From Sinotaia quadrata (lineage: Eukaryota; Mollusca; Gastropoda; Architaenioglossa; Viviparidae): a DNA stretch of 64,000 nt. This document shows, one piece after another, positions 24,701-37,019 of the stretch (within the stretch, counting starts at the first letter, position 1; each line of letters starts with the position of its first letter). The position numbers were made by a program, and so were the translations under genes. The notes under the pieces are model-generated. The model did no database searches and had not been told where the DNA came from. It saw only the letters and a list, made by a program, of their open reading frames with translations. Location: NCBI GenBank assembly GCA_028829895.1, contig CM054181.1:115325860-115389859 (forward strand), read 5' to 3'.

Positions 24701-27700
24701 TTGAACCAATATTAATCAAGTCAGACCATTGAGATCATAATGTAGGAAGAATTTCACAAACTGTAAAGTGCATGACGGAGTTAGACCAAGGTTATTATTA
24801 ATTTAAACAAAGTCCAAGGTCTAGGGATAAAAGTATTTCTAAGAAAGTGTTGAAGATTCCTCTTAGGTCAGTACATATCCGTCCCGACTTGCATCTAAGT
24901 TATATTAATATTTAAGAATTAAACTACAGATTCGTAGAATTTGTCAAACATTGTCCATTTCTCTCGTAGTATGCTGGTTTATATATATATATAAAGTGGT
25001 AAAGTAAATAGGAAAACATCACAAAATGGTTTTATAAATAAAGATGACATTAGAACTAAACAGTTTACCAAACTGGCTTCAAGTATACACTACAATCATT
25101 TCTATGTTTCTGTTTCAGATGACATCAGAACTAGAGAGTTTATTAAATTGGTCTCCAGTATCCATTTCTATAGTTCCATGTTGCAGATGACATCAGAACT
25201 AAACAGTCCAACAGATTTGGTACTCAACTGGATCCGCTATAGCTATGTTACTTTATTTTTATGAACTAATGGTGTTTCTTAGCTGGGCTATGCACTACAT
25301 AGTTTTGCTTGAGATGCCGTATGAACTGTACAGTTAGCTTGAGATGCCGTATGAACTGTACAGTTAGTTTGAGCTACTTAAAGATCTTGATATTTTGTAT
25401 GGGTATCATCACATTTTCACAGAATGGTTGAGTAAAATCAGAACTTTACAGATTCTCTTAATAGGTCTATTATAAATTTCCTGCAAGCTATAAAAAGCTT
25501 CAAACAGCTTTCTTCGATACGAAATTAACATGTCTTTTTCTTGCACATAGGTAGGTGTACGAAATCAGCTGTCTACATTTTAGTTTAGTTACCAGGCGAA
25601 TAGTGCCGTGTGCTTCAGTAGACATGCCAGCCTGCATACCATGTTAGCGTATCATAGGAACAACTGGTCTGTGTAATAACAATTAAGTAAACTGTATCAT
25701 TTACGTAAACAACGTAAGATCTGTATAGTTCGCATGACTATCTTACAAACTTTACAGTTCACTTGAAGATCATTCGACTTATGTTAGCTTGCTCCACTAT
25801 ACAAGCCGCGTTATCTTGTTTGTTACAAGATATGTGACTGGCGTTAGTTAGTTTCAGTATAAGATTTACGTTAGCGTTCTCCACATTATGAATTACGTTA
25901 GCTTGCTCCACATTATGAATTACGTTAGCGTGCTCCACATTATGAATTACGTTAGCGTGCTCCACATTATGAATTACGTTAGCGTGCTCCACACAATTAT
26001 GAATTACGTTAGCTTGCTCCACATTATGAATTACGTTAGCGTGCTCCACATTATGAATTACGTTAGCGTGCTCCACATAATTATGAATTACGTTAGCTTG
26101 CTCTACATTATGAATTACGTTAGCGTGCTCCACATAATTATGAATTACGTTAGCTTGCTCTACATTATGAATTACGTTAGCGTGCTCCACATTATGAATT
26201 ACGTTAGCGTGCTCCACATTATGAATTACGTTAGCGTGCTCCACATAATTATGAATTACGTTAGCTTGCTCTACATTATGAATTACGTTAGCGTGCTCCA
26301 CATTATGAATTACGTTAGCGTGCTCTACTATGTTCTTTTCAGTGTAAGTGAGCGATACTCCAATTGGTTAGTTTAGAGAAAGTGTCTGGAACATCCCGGT
26401 ATGTTTCAAGCCCCAAAATAAGGGTAATCTGTTCTAGAAGGTCAGTTTGCATGTAGTCTATTTTTAGAAAAGGGTGGCAGTGGGCTGCATAAGCCATTAC
26501 GTGACAATCCTCTAATGTGAAATTATACAAAGAGAATATTAAGGCTCTTCCTAGAAGAATGATACGATAAGAAGAACTTGGTTTTTTTTACCTTTCTCTC
26601 ACTTTGCTTTGCTATCAATACGAATACTGAATGAACGTAATTAAATTAACTGAATTCAGTTATTAAAGAAATCAAAAGTAATTTAAATTTATGGATAAAA
26701 TTTTGACTCTAAAGTAAAAGAAATGCAATGAGTGGATATTTCTTTTTACTGAAATAAAGAGTGAAATGAAAGTAAAATTTGCAAGCCAAGAACGATTACA
26801 AACTGTAATAAAGACGCTTACCATTTGTCTCTTTATTATTGCCTGCGTCGAAATTGCTGACGTTAAAATTATGAAAGTCAGGGTGTACAATACACTTTTC
26901 CACTCTTATAAATTGCTCTTCTTGCTCTTGTTTGGTGACGTCATATTCACCAGCAACCACTAGCAATGTGGTGTTTACCTCACTGAGTTCCTTCACATTC
27001 CTTCAAATATAGATAGATAGACAGACAGATTAAACAATGCAATTTAAGCAAAATAAGCACACAATCATACAGAGAAATAACAGCGCAAAGAACTGTTGAT
27101 AATCCACACTACTACCACAAACTGGTAAGAATAAAAAAGTAAAGAACAGTAGACAATTTCCACGACTACTACTAGAGATACCAATAGACAAAAAACAGTG
27201 GACAATTCCCACCACTATACAAGTAAGTAACAACAAATAAAGAACTGCAGACAATCCACACCACTACAATGTAGAGGTAACAACAATGTCAAGAAAGTTG
27301 ACAGTCCACACCACTACAATGTACAGGTAACAACAACAATGTCAAGAAAGTTGACAGTCCACACCACTACAATGTACAGGTAACAACAATGTCAAGAAAG
27401 TTGACAGTCCACACCACTACAATGTACAGGTAACAACAACAATGTCAAGAAAGTTGACAGTCCACACCACTACAATGTACAGGTAACAACAATGTCAAGA
27501 AAGTTCACAGACCACACCACTACAATGTACAGGTAACAACAATGTCAAGAAAGTTGGCAGTCCACACCACTACAATGTACAGGTAACAACAATGTCAAGA
27601 AAGTTGACAGTCCACACCACTACTGCTACTGCCGACAATAAGTTAAGAACAGCAGGCAATCCCCACCACTATTACGTACAGGTAACAGCAAAGTGGGTGT

Positions 27701-30038
27701 GTCAGCACCATGGTGCTACTGATGATGACTCCCGCGCACGCGTGAGAGGTGGTGTTCTGGTCCAAGTTCTTGGTCTGGTCTGAAACCAAGCGCGCTCGGA
27801 TGGAGACGATGAATGGTTTTGAGCACCTACCGCTGTTCCCGCCATTCAGAATTCGTCCTTGAGAAACCAAGCCACAGTTTACGTCCAGTGCGTTAACCGT
27901 GGGGACCACGTAAGCGGGATCTAAGAAACGAATAGAAAAAAAATCGTTTAGGTGTCCTTTGGCTTTGTTGGGGTTGTTTTTCTGTTTACCACAGCGAAGT
28001 TAACCAATTAACCATATTGTCAAATTTAAATCTGTTTTGAAAATACAGGCACGAACAGAGACAGGAAGACACGAAGAAAAGCGGGCAGCCACGAAGAAAT
28101 ACGAGCAAACACGAAGAAAGACGAGCAAACACGAAGACAGACAGACACGAGGAGAAACAGGCAGACACAGTGAGTAAGACAAATGGAAAGAGAGACAGGT
28201 AGAATAAAGAAAAGACACAAAGAAACAGTCTGACATCAAAGAAACAGAGAGAGAAAAAAGATTAAGACTCACCCTTTTCCACAATTAACTACTCCAACAG
28301 GAATAAAACTGATGTGTTAAAAGCAGGAATGCCAAACACAATGGTGACTGTTGCAGAGAGGTGGTTGTTTTAGTCACGTGATTATGGTGAAACTGTCTTG
28401 ATACTTCGTTAATCATAATGACGTATATGTAAAATATTTTGTTGTGCGTTTTATGTTTCATACATACTTTAAAGAGAAAAAAAAATTAAATTCAAATAGA
28501 GGCAAAAAGGATAGGTTAAAAATTGTTTATAAGCTTAGTCATTTAATTTTATACAATTGTTCTTCCACTACCCTTAAGGACCCAGTAGGAGAGACATGGA
28601 TGATATCATTTCCTGTTTTAGAGTGTAAACCAACCTTTCTCAAACTCCAGGAACCCTTGAAATAATTTTTTCAGGTCTCAGGGAACCCCTACATAAAAGT
28701 TACTATATGATGCTTATTTTTTCAATCACGTTCTCTCAGGGAACCCCTAGGTACCTCTCGCGGAACCTTGGGGTTCCATGGAACTCCGGTTCAGAAACCC
28801 TGGTTTAGACAAACATGAAATACAGGGAAGGAGAAAAGAATGGGGAAGTTTCATGTGTGTTAATTTTTGTTTTACAGCATCTATAATAAAAATTAAAAAT
28901 ACAACTATAAAGTTATGAAATGTTTATAATACTGCAATAAAGAACATCAGCCTTTTTTCTTACAGTAAATAAATGTTCTATCACAACACGACCGCGTTAT
29001 TTTTTTTCCATTTAATTTTATGTTTATCATCCTTCCCCTTCGCTGTCATCTGTCATGAAAATCCTATCAACGGCCATTAGGAAGGCAAGGAAGCCAGACG
29101 TAATAATGTAAGTTTGTTTACGTCAATCTACAAGTGTGGTTATTGTTTTTTCTATTTTCCTTTTAAATATATGAACCCTGACACAATTAGTGTAAATTAT
29201 TGTAAAGAAGTTGGTTGAAATGTATTTATGGTTACCGGATTTCCTCAAGGTAATGACACACCAAGTAGGGGAGGGGGGGATTAAAATACTGGCCGAGGAT
29301 GTGTATGTGATTGGCCAATTTACTAGCATGGCATTTAGCAGCTGAATCTTTTTTATTAATCTCGCCAAATTATATAACAATTGCTGTGGTTGCTCGGAAG
29401 AATGAATTACATTCATTTATTCCAAAATGGCTGCTCATCCGGGTTCTCTTCTCGACGGAGGAAAACACCGTAAAGCTTAGGCTGCGATTGTTTACTTATT
29501 CGTCCAATGCAAATGTAATGAAAGACAAGCTTTGAGTGGACAATTTAATTTTAATCGGTTTTACAAAGAAGAAAACTATTTCAAAAGTGATCCTACTGGG
29601 TACGCAGCAGATTTGCTTGTTCGGACAGGCAAAGAACGATTTGGACAGGAAGGGGTCCGGCTGGAATTCGTTACCACAAGCCACCATACATCGTCCTTTC
29701 TTGTTGGTTAACTGAGTGCACAGATCTGTGTGAAAAGACAAAAGAGCGTTTGCTTATATGGTAGTTAACTTTGTATTTGTGACTCTATATCTGCCTATCT
29801 ATCTATTATATGGCAGTTAACTTTGTCTGTAGGCCTATTTGTGACTCTATATCTGCCTATCTATCTATTATATGGCAGTTAACTTTGTCTGTATTTGTGA
29901 CTATATCTGCCTATCTATCTATTATATGACAGTTATCTTTGTCTATTTGTGACTCTCTATCTGCCATGGTCCGACCATATCTTCGTAATCCATAAATTAT
30001 GGTAGCTTCAAAACAAGCATATGCACTCGCACCCCCCC

Positions 30039-30103
<65 letters not shown>

Positions 30104-32113
30104 TCAGATGCAAAAGTTGCAATAGTCAAGGATTGTTCAAATTACTTCGGCAGTGTTAAGCAAACAAATATTATTGTGTCTTCAAAGAATACTGGTCGGT
30201 TCACTCGATTCCAAATCAATATATACAGCAAATATTTCATCTGTTCGGAGCAATCTAATAAATAAATAGTTTGACTGATATCTGAACCGAGCCGGTAAAA
30301 TTTAAATAATATTAATCAATGTCGATAGATGACGAAGTAAATATAATAAAAATATTCAGAAATCAATTCCTAGCTGTGAGTACATAAAATCGAGGAAGTA
30401 AATATAATAATAATATTTCATAAATCAAAGCTAGCTGTGAATCACTTAAGGTGACGAAGTAAATATAATTATAATCAGAAATCAAAGCTAGCTGTGAATC
30501 ACTTAAGGTGACGAAGTAAATATAATTATAATCAGAAATCAAAGCTAGTTGTGAATCACTTAAGGTGACGAAGTAAATATAATTATAATCAGAAATCAAA
30601 GCTAGTTGTGAATCACTTAAGGTGACGAAGTAAATATAATTATAATCAGAAATCAAAGCTAGTTGTGAATCACTTTAGGTGACGAAGTAAATTATATTCA
30701 GAAATCAAAGCTAGTTGTGCGTTACTTGATAGTGGATAAATCGTTAAAATAATCAATGCGATAAAACATCGATTTCTTTCAAGACCAGAGCGTATCGTTG
30801 CTTATTTTTTTTTTCATTTTAGTGATTCACACGTAAATATCTCAGACTATATTGGTTAAAACTAAATAAAATCCATATTTCCATTTACAGAGTTTGTTGT
30901 TAGATTATAAAGTAGTTTTATTGTTAACTAGGATTTAATATATTTTGGTTAAAATTTACTTTTATCACGAGGCAAACTACCAAGCACATGTTGGTTAAAT
31001 TTACATTTATTTGGTGATTTATTTATTCCAATTTTCCTCATTTTATTTTGTGCCATGTTTATTTTTTCTCGCTGTCTAATGTCATACCAAAAGCCAGGGT
31101 AGTTTTGATTTCTCATATTTTCTGGGTTTTCCCCCATTTTGTCTCTGTCTTTTCTTTCGTTTACTTTTCTTTCTGCATTGTTCTTTCTTTCTTTCTGCAT
31201 TGTTCTTTCTTTCTTTCTTTTATTAATTTTTCTGTCTCTTCTTTTTTAAAAAACATTAAGAATGTTTAACTATATCTGTTTTAGACTTCTTTCTTCTTGT
31301 TTGCTTATCTATTAAACACTTATTGCTTCTGTCTCCTTGTTTGCTTGTCTTCTACGAACACTTATTTCTGACTTCTTGTTTGCTTGTCTTTTACAATTCT
31401 TATTTCGGACTTCTTATTTGCTTGTCTTCTGCAAACATTCCTTCTTGTTTATTGTCTACTACAAATCTTATTTATGGGACTGCTTGTTTGCTTGTCCTCT
31501 ACAGATCTTATTTCTTACTTTTGTTTGCTTGTCTCCTACAAACACTTATTTCTGACTTTTGTTTGCTTGTCTCCTACAAACACTTATTTCTGACTTTTGT
31601 TTGCTTGTCTCCTACAAACACTTATTTCTGACTTTTGTTTGCTTGTCTCCTAAAAACATTTGTTTTTTTACTTCTACAAACACATGTCTGACTCGACGTA
31701 ATTAAAAATCAAGAAGGCAAAACAACGATCAACGCAATTCAAGTGAACATATCATGAAATCGTCAATAATAAATCTTTCAACTGAACACATCATGATATC
31801 GTCAATAATAAATCTTTCAACTGAACACATAATGAAATCGTCAATAAAGTTAAAGTGAATGCGTAGCAAAATTGTCAATATTATCTTTTTAAATGAACAC
31901 TTAATGAAATTATTAACTGTACAAGTATTTCATTATAATAATTGGATCGTAGATATTTATATTGTTGTTTGCGTTACGTGTTGTGTTGTTCGTTTATATT
32001 TTTAATTTTTAAAAAAAAAATTAGCAACAGCTTATAGATTCTTTACCCGTCTGAGCAGCAGCAGTGGAAATAAACATCACCAGAGCACAGAGTACAGTCT
32101 TTCGTGTCGCCAT
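21747..32113 (-). CDS. Secreted CLIP-like/S1 serine protease homologue, catalytically dead (paralogue 2)
   Basis: Seven exons join in frame to 361 residues: 32047-32113, 29597-29725, 27680-27920, 26822-27000, 24188-24349, 23028-23176, 21747-21905; phases 1,1,2,1,1,0, identical to the downstream paralogue. Signal peptide MATRKTVLCALVMF (about 1-20). CLIP-like knot at 25-64 with Cys pattern C-x9-C-x3-C-x16-C-x6-CC. S1-like domain from Cys81: RILNGG at 88-93, THPLC (Leu142 at the catalytic His site), [14 protein letters not shown] (Ala208 at the Asp site), VCLPS (Cys227, partner of the tether Cys81), LGWGFT, and GDHGGP (His312 at the Ser site). The Asp189-equivalent is kept (Asp306), unlike in paralogue 1. 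Disulphide cysteines are retained, so the fold is probably intact while chemistry is not. Upstream neighbour of paralogue 1, same strand, 13.6 kb apart: a tandem duplication. Intron 3 carries an expanded minisatellite abutting exon 3. Confidence 0.87.
22255..22345. repeat. (CA)n-rich microsatellite in intron 6 of paralogue 2
   Basis: ACACATAC/ACACGC repeats. The rest of this intron (21906-23027) is A-rich with an (AAAC)n-like stretch at 22660-22980. Confidence 0.85.
23575..23755. repeat. Three copies of a unit of about 60 bp
   Basis: CACCCTCCAACATCTTACAA and GTTACTCGTCTCTAGAA recur in intron 5 of paralogue 2. Confidence 0.85.
25862..26330. repeat. 27/30-bp minisatellite, 17 copies, higher-order pattern
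   Basis: Unit ATTATGAATTACGTTAGCGT plus GCTCCAC. Some copies have 3 extra bases (CACATAATTATG), and each of these is followed by the CTTGCTC variant, so the variants move as a linked block. It lies in intron 4 of paralogue 2. Both strands read open across it only because all periods are multiples of three. Confidence 0.95.
27060..27679. repeat. Minisatellite built from the exon 3/intron 3 border of paralogue 2
   Basis: Seven clear copies (27266-27620) of a 49-52 bp unit with CCACACCACTACAATGTACA and GGTAACAACAATGTC, degenerate copies back to 27060, and a last unit running into the exon. The exon border reads CACCACTATTACGTACAGGT with AACAGC after it, the same series, so each unit carries a relative of the splice donor CCT|GTAC on the minus strand. 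Confidence 0.85.
28040..28240. repeat. Degenerate purine-rich short repeats
   Basis: CACGAAGAAA / GACAGGCAGACACG motifs of about 20 bp in intron 2 of paralogue 2. Confidence 0.7.
28631..28802. mobile_element. Short non-autonomous hAT-type element (MITE)
   Basis: About 172 bp. The left end CAACCTTTCTCAAAC and the reverse complement of the right end CAGGGTTTCTGAACC pair as imperfect terminal repeats; GGAACCCC blocks recur inside. Flanks GTGTAAAC and GTTTAGAC match at 6 of 8 bases, as expected for an aged 8-bp target duplication. It lies in intron 2 of paralogue 2. No coding. Confidence 0.65.
29750..29965. repeat. Minisatellite of about 60 bp, 4 copies
   Basis: GTGACTCTATATCTGCCTAT, CTATCTATTATATGGCAG and TTAACTTTGTCTG recur, ending right at exon 2 of paralogue 2 (29725). 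Confidence 0.9.
30035..30105. repeat. (CT)n(CA)n microsatellite
   Basis: CT run followed by CA run in intron 1 of paralogue 2. Confidence 0.95.
30380..30715. repeat. 57-bp minisatellite, 5-6 copies
   Basis: Unit with ATCAAAGCTAGCTGTGAATC and GGTGACGAAGTAAATATAAT. Confidence 0.95.
31290..31910. repeat. 38-bp minisatellite and a second array
   Basis: 31290-31665: GTTTGCTTGTCTCCTACAAA with CACTTATTTCTGAC, last four copies nearly identical at period 38. 31745-31910: four copies of CGTCAATAATAAATCTTTCA with ACTGAACACAT. Both in intron 1 of paralogue 2. Confidence 0.9.
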
Positions 32114-32171
32114 CTTGCGGGTAGCCAAGCGGTTGAAGGTGCAAGTGTACAAGGACAGGCAAAAACGAACA

Positions 32172-32179
32172 TTTATATA
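32172..32179 (-). promoter_or_regulatory. TATA box of paralogue 2
   Basis: Minus-strand TATATAAA lies about 60 bp upstream of the ATG at 32113, the spacing expected for a TATA promoter with a 5' UTR of some 30 bp. The ATG sits in AAGATGGC, the same context as paralogue 1. Confidence 0.5.
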
Positions 32180-33260
32180 CACGTCTTTCAACTAGGAAGA
32201 TTTATCATTTAAAAGAGATATTTTGTATTGGACGGGTGAGAGAAAACGGAGATTTTTTTCTCTCGCGAGCCCTCTTTGTTGTAAAGGAACTTCTTTTGTC
32301 TTCAGTGTTTGTTTTACTTTTGAACTGTTCACAATGACGAAAATTAACGGCCAGAAACTGTGTAAGGAACAGGGTAAACCTACCCGACAATCGTTCTCCT
32401 CCATTCTTTCGTTTACACTCACTAAGTAAAAAAAAAATGTTAGAATGAAAGTAAATATTTTTAAGACGTGCAATAAATTTTAAATAACTTTTTAATTTAT
32501 GTTGGTAAACATAAATAGTATTGCATTGCTATTAACGCACAATTCCCCTTGAGGAGTAAATCTATAGAAACGTTCGTATGAAGTAAGTTTTTGTATGTCC
32601 AAAGATAATTCTCTTGTTTCGTGTTTATTTCCATGCGAATGCGTTTTAACGATAAGGGGAAGGGGTGTGTGTAGGTCCTATGAAAAGAAGAGTAAAAACC
32701 TATTCTGTAGGGGCATGCTGGGTAGAGACATACCCTAAAGTGGGTGTCGTTGATCGTAAGAAATACAGCAACTCTTGTCTCTTTTGAATCTCGCTTACCG
32801 TGCATTAGTCAGTGTATGCTGATGTCAAAACACGTGACCGCATTCTCAAATAAATTTGTTAGGTTGTTTTTTTTTAGAATGCATTTTCAAAATACTTTAG
32901 ACATTGTTTTTAGGTATTTTTGACGTCATCAGAGGAACACAATGCACGATGAAAGTTTCTGTTTGCACATTTTTGTCTTTTTTTCACCAAGTATTCCTAA
33001 CTTTTCTGGTTTCTGAAGATGAGCTATTATCGTTAAGCTTAATCGATCCTATTAATTAGGAATACAGTAAATGTTATTATTTGAATTAAATTCTTGCCAT
33101 TCTAATTATTTCAAAAACATTTCCCTTTTTAAAAAGTATATATATATATATATATATAAAATAATATAAATATCTTTCCAAGAATACTTTATACAATTAT
33201 AGAAAAATACTGCAATACGATTTTTTAAGAAAACAGGATCATGTTGGTATATTTCAACAT
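32180..33260. other. Upstream flank of paralogue 2, no gene seen
   Basis: Unique sequence with a TA run at 33137-33157. No exon-like conserved protein segment on either strand. Confidence 0.5.
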
Positions 33261-33264
33261 TATT

Positions 33265-33830
33265 CTCTACTGAGTGAATGGACTTTCTAACCGTTGTTGA
33301 TATGTTTTATCCTGTCAGAACTCAATGGACTTTCTATACTTTGTTGGTATGTTTTATCCTGTCAGAACTCAATGGACTTTCTATACTTTGTTGGTATGTT
33401 TTATCCTGTCAGAACTCAATGGACTTTCTATATTTGGTATGTTTTATCCTGTCAGAACTCAATGGACTTGTCTATATTTTGTTGGTATGTTTTATCCTGT
33501 CAGAACTCAATGGACTTTCTATATTTGGTATGTTTTATCCTGCCAGAACTCAATGGACTTGTCTATACTTTGTTGGTATGTTTTATTCTGTCAGAACTCA
33601 ATGGACTTTCTATACTTTATTGGCATGTTTTATCATGTCAGAACTCAATGGACTTGTCTATACTTTGTTGTTATGTTTCATCCTGTCAGAACTCAATGGA
33701 CTTTCTGTACCGTGTTGATATGTTTTATCATGTCAGATCTCAGTGAACTTTCTGTACCGTGTACATATGTTTTTTATCAGATCAGAACTCAGTGAACTTT
33801 CTGTTCTGTTTGATATGTTTCACTTATGAG
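33265..33830. repeat. Minisatellite of about 47 bp, 12 copies
   Basis: GTTTTATCCTGTCAGAACTC and AATGGACTTTCTATAC with spacers of two lengths. Long apparent reading frames here are repeat artefacts. Confidence 0.95.
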
Positions 33831-34044
33831 TGCGTTTGTAGTGATTTATTTTTCTCTAAGTTTTACTTCACTTGCATCTAGTTTTGTTTTTATTTTGTTT
33901 TAAATTATAAAACAATCTGGAATTTTTTTTCCGTATTCATGAATTTGAGAGCATTTTGCAAAATGAAAGAACCAAACTTAAAATTAAGCATCGAAAGAAT
34001 TTTTTTTTTCTTGTCAGTCGCGCAGACACGTAAACGAAATATAA

Positions 34045-34250
34045 AAAATAAAATCTCTGAGAACTGACCCGAGGTTCCCCAGTGCAATTGGTAAATACAA
34101 ATATTTAATCCTGAAAATAAAATAATAAAATTTCTGAGAACTGACCCGAGGTTCCCCAGTGCAATTGGTAAATACAAATATTTAATCCTGAAAATAAAAT
34201 AATAAAATCTCTGAGAACTGACCCGAGGTTCCCCAATGCAATTGGTGAAC
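34045..34250. repeat. 78-bp minisatellite, 3 copies
   Basis: CTGAGAACTGACCCGAGGTT recurs at 34056, 34134 and 34212. Confidence 0.95.
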
Positions 34251-34504
34251 GTGTTCCACTAGTGCCAGTCAAAAAGATGTCTTCACCACCACACATGTAG
34301 GCCTAAATACTAATTTCACTCATCACTCCTCTCCCACGCCCTTGAGCAAATGCAGTTGCCATGGTTATCTATGCGTTCCATTTCCTTCGAGTTCCTCCTA
34401 CTCTGGGGATTTCCGGTCATGTTTGGTTAGAATTTTAATTTCACTACATTGTCCGTCCGTAATTAAAACAAACGGTCTCCTCCCACTTATTAATTTTTTT
34501 ATTT

Positions 34505-34564
34505 GAAAAGAAAGGAAGGAAGGAAGGAAGGAAGGAAGGAAGGAAGGAAGGAAGGAAGGAAGGA
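34505..34564. repeat. (GGAA)n microsatellite
   Basis: About 14 perfect AAGG tetramers. Confidence 0.97.
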
Positions 34565-36060
34565 TAATTATATGTAACTTTTAATCTGGAGAGGTGGCTA
34601 GCTGTACAGGGCCTCTCGGCGTGTAAGGATTAAAGGTACGAATAAAATTTATGATATAAATATATGAATGAACCTAAACCCTTTAGCTTCTTGCCTTGGT
34701 GGGGGTGGGGGTGGGATTAACTTCATATAGCATAGTCTTACAGCATGACCAGTAGCGTACAATGGATTGTGCAGGTTGTTCAATGCGCAAGGCCCCGCGA
34801 TCGGGGACTGGGGGTGGGACCTTGGCAGCGAGCGGAATCTCTCTATATCTGTTGCATGCAAAGCCCCATTTTTCCGTTTGAAATCGAAGGGGCCCACCAC
34901 CGAAGCTCTGCACAAGGGCCAAAAATAACAACAACAAAAACTTGCAACGTCACTGAGCATGATGCCCTAAATGGACCTAAAAAAGTAGTTTCAATGCATA
35001 AAGAATAACATTGTATTCACACAGTCACATTGCCTTTGAATAAAGGGGGAAATTAGGCTTACAGGTACAATGAAAGAATTATCTTACCATATCTATGTAC
35101 ATAAAAGTAAACAAATTTTACTAATATATCACCAACAGAAAATGGAAATATTAATAAAGAATATTAATTTTAGTCAAACACAGAATTTTGATCTATGCAT
35201 TATGAATTTATTTAACACCCTCTTACACAAGTAAATTAGAAACAAAAACAACAAGCATCAAACAAATCAATAGATGAAAGTACGAATATGATTATTTTTA
35301 GAATGTGAATTGGAAACAGCAACACAATCAGGAGAGTATACAACGACTTAGTATAGATCAAAAATAAAATAGCATTTGACTTCGAGAATGCAAGTCATGA
35401 AATAGTAAACATATTAATTTTTTGTAGAGTGACACTAAATTATAGGATATTAATTTTGAATGGAGTGATAAAAAACTATAGGCTAGTGTATATTAATTTT
35501 GGTGGATTGATACCCAACCAAAAAACCTCCTCATACTCAGCGAGAGAAAGAGAGAGAGAGAAAAGAATGTGCAATACGTTGAATGGAGATGGAGAGTAAA
35601 AAAAAAGAATGAACAGGAAGCACGGAAGATGCAATGTACCAAAAAAGTCACGTGGACAATCTGCGAGCAGCTTGCAGTTCAACGGGAGGAGGCAACGTTT
35701 ACTTTTCGTCCACAAAACGAACAATAAAAACCGTCGGAACCCATAAGGCGGGATGGCGGGTGCCAGATTTCGCACTTTACTAAGAACTATCGCTGATCTC
35801 CCCTTTTCTTGAATGGTGCATGCCGGTCCATCACGTTGCGTACACTGGACGCGGATCGGAACCCCGAGCTTCACGCTTTGGGTAGATTTTACTACGGCAC
35901 ACCTAATTAAAATTTAAAAGAAAACACTCCAACATTCCCATCCACCACCATCCACAGCCTGCGAAAGCTTCGGTAGTTAGCTAGTTGTGCACTTCATTTC
36001 GAAATTCAATTCTCCACCCCTTTTGTTTTGTTTCTTTGTTTTTAGCACGTTCGTAAAGCC
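34565..36060. other. Unique stretch with two GC-richer islands
   Basis: 34690-34930 holds G-rich DNA and GGGCCC/CGCGATCGGGG motifs typical of a transposon end, but I cannot name it. 35640-35880 is CpG-containing and its 132-codon minus frame shows no known domain. 35400-35510 has three short TATTAATTTT repeats. Could hide an exon; no splice-supported model found. Confidence 0.35.
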
Positions 36061-36084
36061 ATTTGCGCCCACTTCTACTAACTG

Positions 36085-36670
36085 AAAGAAACTAAAATTT
36101 TAAAAAACTAAAACGTAAAAATAGTTGTCTCTGGATGTGTAATTTAAAAATTTTTTAAATGCAAAACCTTAAAGATAGTTGTCTCTAGGTGTTCTAGTAT
36201 AAAATGTAGAAAAAAGCAAAAACGTAAAAATAGTTGTCTTTGTGTGTGCAGGGTTTGTAGAAGTGTAAAAAAAAATAAAAAGCAAAAACGTAAATTTAGT
36301 TGTCTCTAGGTCAGTAGGTGTGCAGGTGTTATGCAAGTGTAAAAATGTAAAATGCTAAAACTTGAAGATAGATGTCTCTAGGTGTGCAGGTGTTGTGCAA
36401 GTGTAAAAAAAGAATTAAAAAGCTAAAACATAAAGATAGGTGTGCAGGAGATGTAGAAGTGTACAAAAAATAAAAAGTTAAAACATAAGGTTGTCTTTAT
36501 GTGTGCAGGAGTTGTAGAAATGTAAAAAAAATAAAAAGCTACAACGTAAAGATAGTTATCTCTAGGTGTGCAGGAATCGTAGAATGTAAAAAAAAACAAA
36601 ACCCAACCAAAAAGCTAAAACGTAAAGATAGTTAGGCTATCTCTATGTGTGCAGGTGTTGTGCAAGTGTC
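36085..36670. repeat. Degenerate minisatellite of about 60 bp, 9-10 copies
   Basis: AAAGCTAAAACGTAAAGATA, GTTGTCTCTAGGTGTGCAG and GTTGTGCAAGTG recur with strong length variation. Confidence 0.85.
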
Positions 36671-37019
36671 GTGAGGAACCTACCATATAGCCCTGGATCA
36701 GTTCAAACAGGATGAGAAAATTCTCACTGATCAAAATAAAAATGGCACGCTACTGTTGGTAGTCACACACACACCCCAATCACAGCGACCCATGCTGTCT
36801 CACATCAGTTTCCACATACTCAACGTTATCCAAAAGTGAACAAACTGTTTTCCAGCTTTGGCCTAGCTATTTGTTTCAATGGACGCACCTTAGCCAGTCT
36901 TTCCCCAGCCTTATTCAAATAATCCCCAAAGATAGCTCACTTCCATTTATCTTTGTTAAGCTCATTAGCCCAAACTTTCCCAACTTTCACCGATTTTCTT
37001 TACCTTCCTAACGTTGCCC

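Noticed and set aside
33278..33795. Three overlapping frames of about 150 codons
   Set aside because: They are translations of a minisatellite of about 47 bp in all frames; the peptide repeats merely mirror the DNA repeat.
35476..35874. 132-codon minus-strand frame in a GC-richer island
   Set aside because: No recognisable domain, and the distal half is low-complexity. Kept as an unassigned island only.
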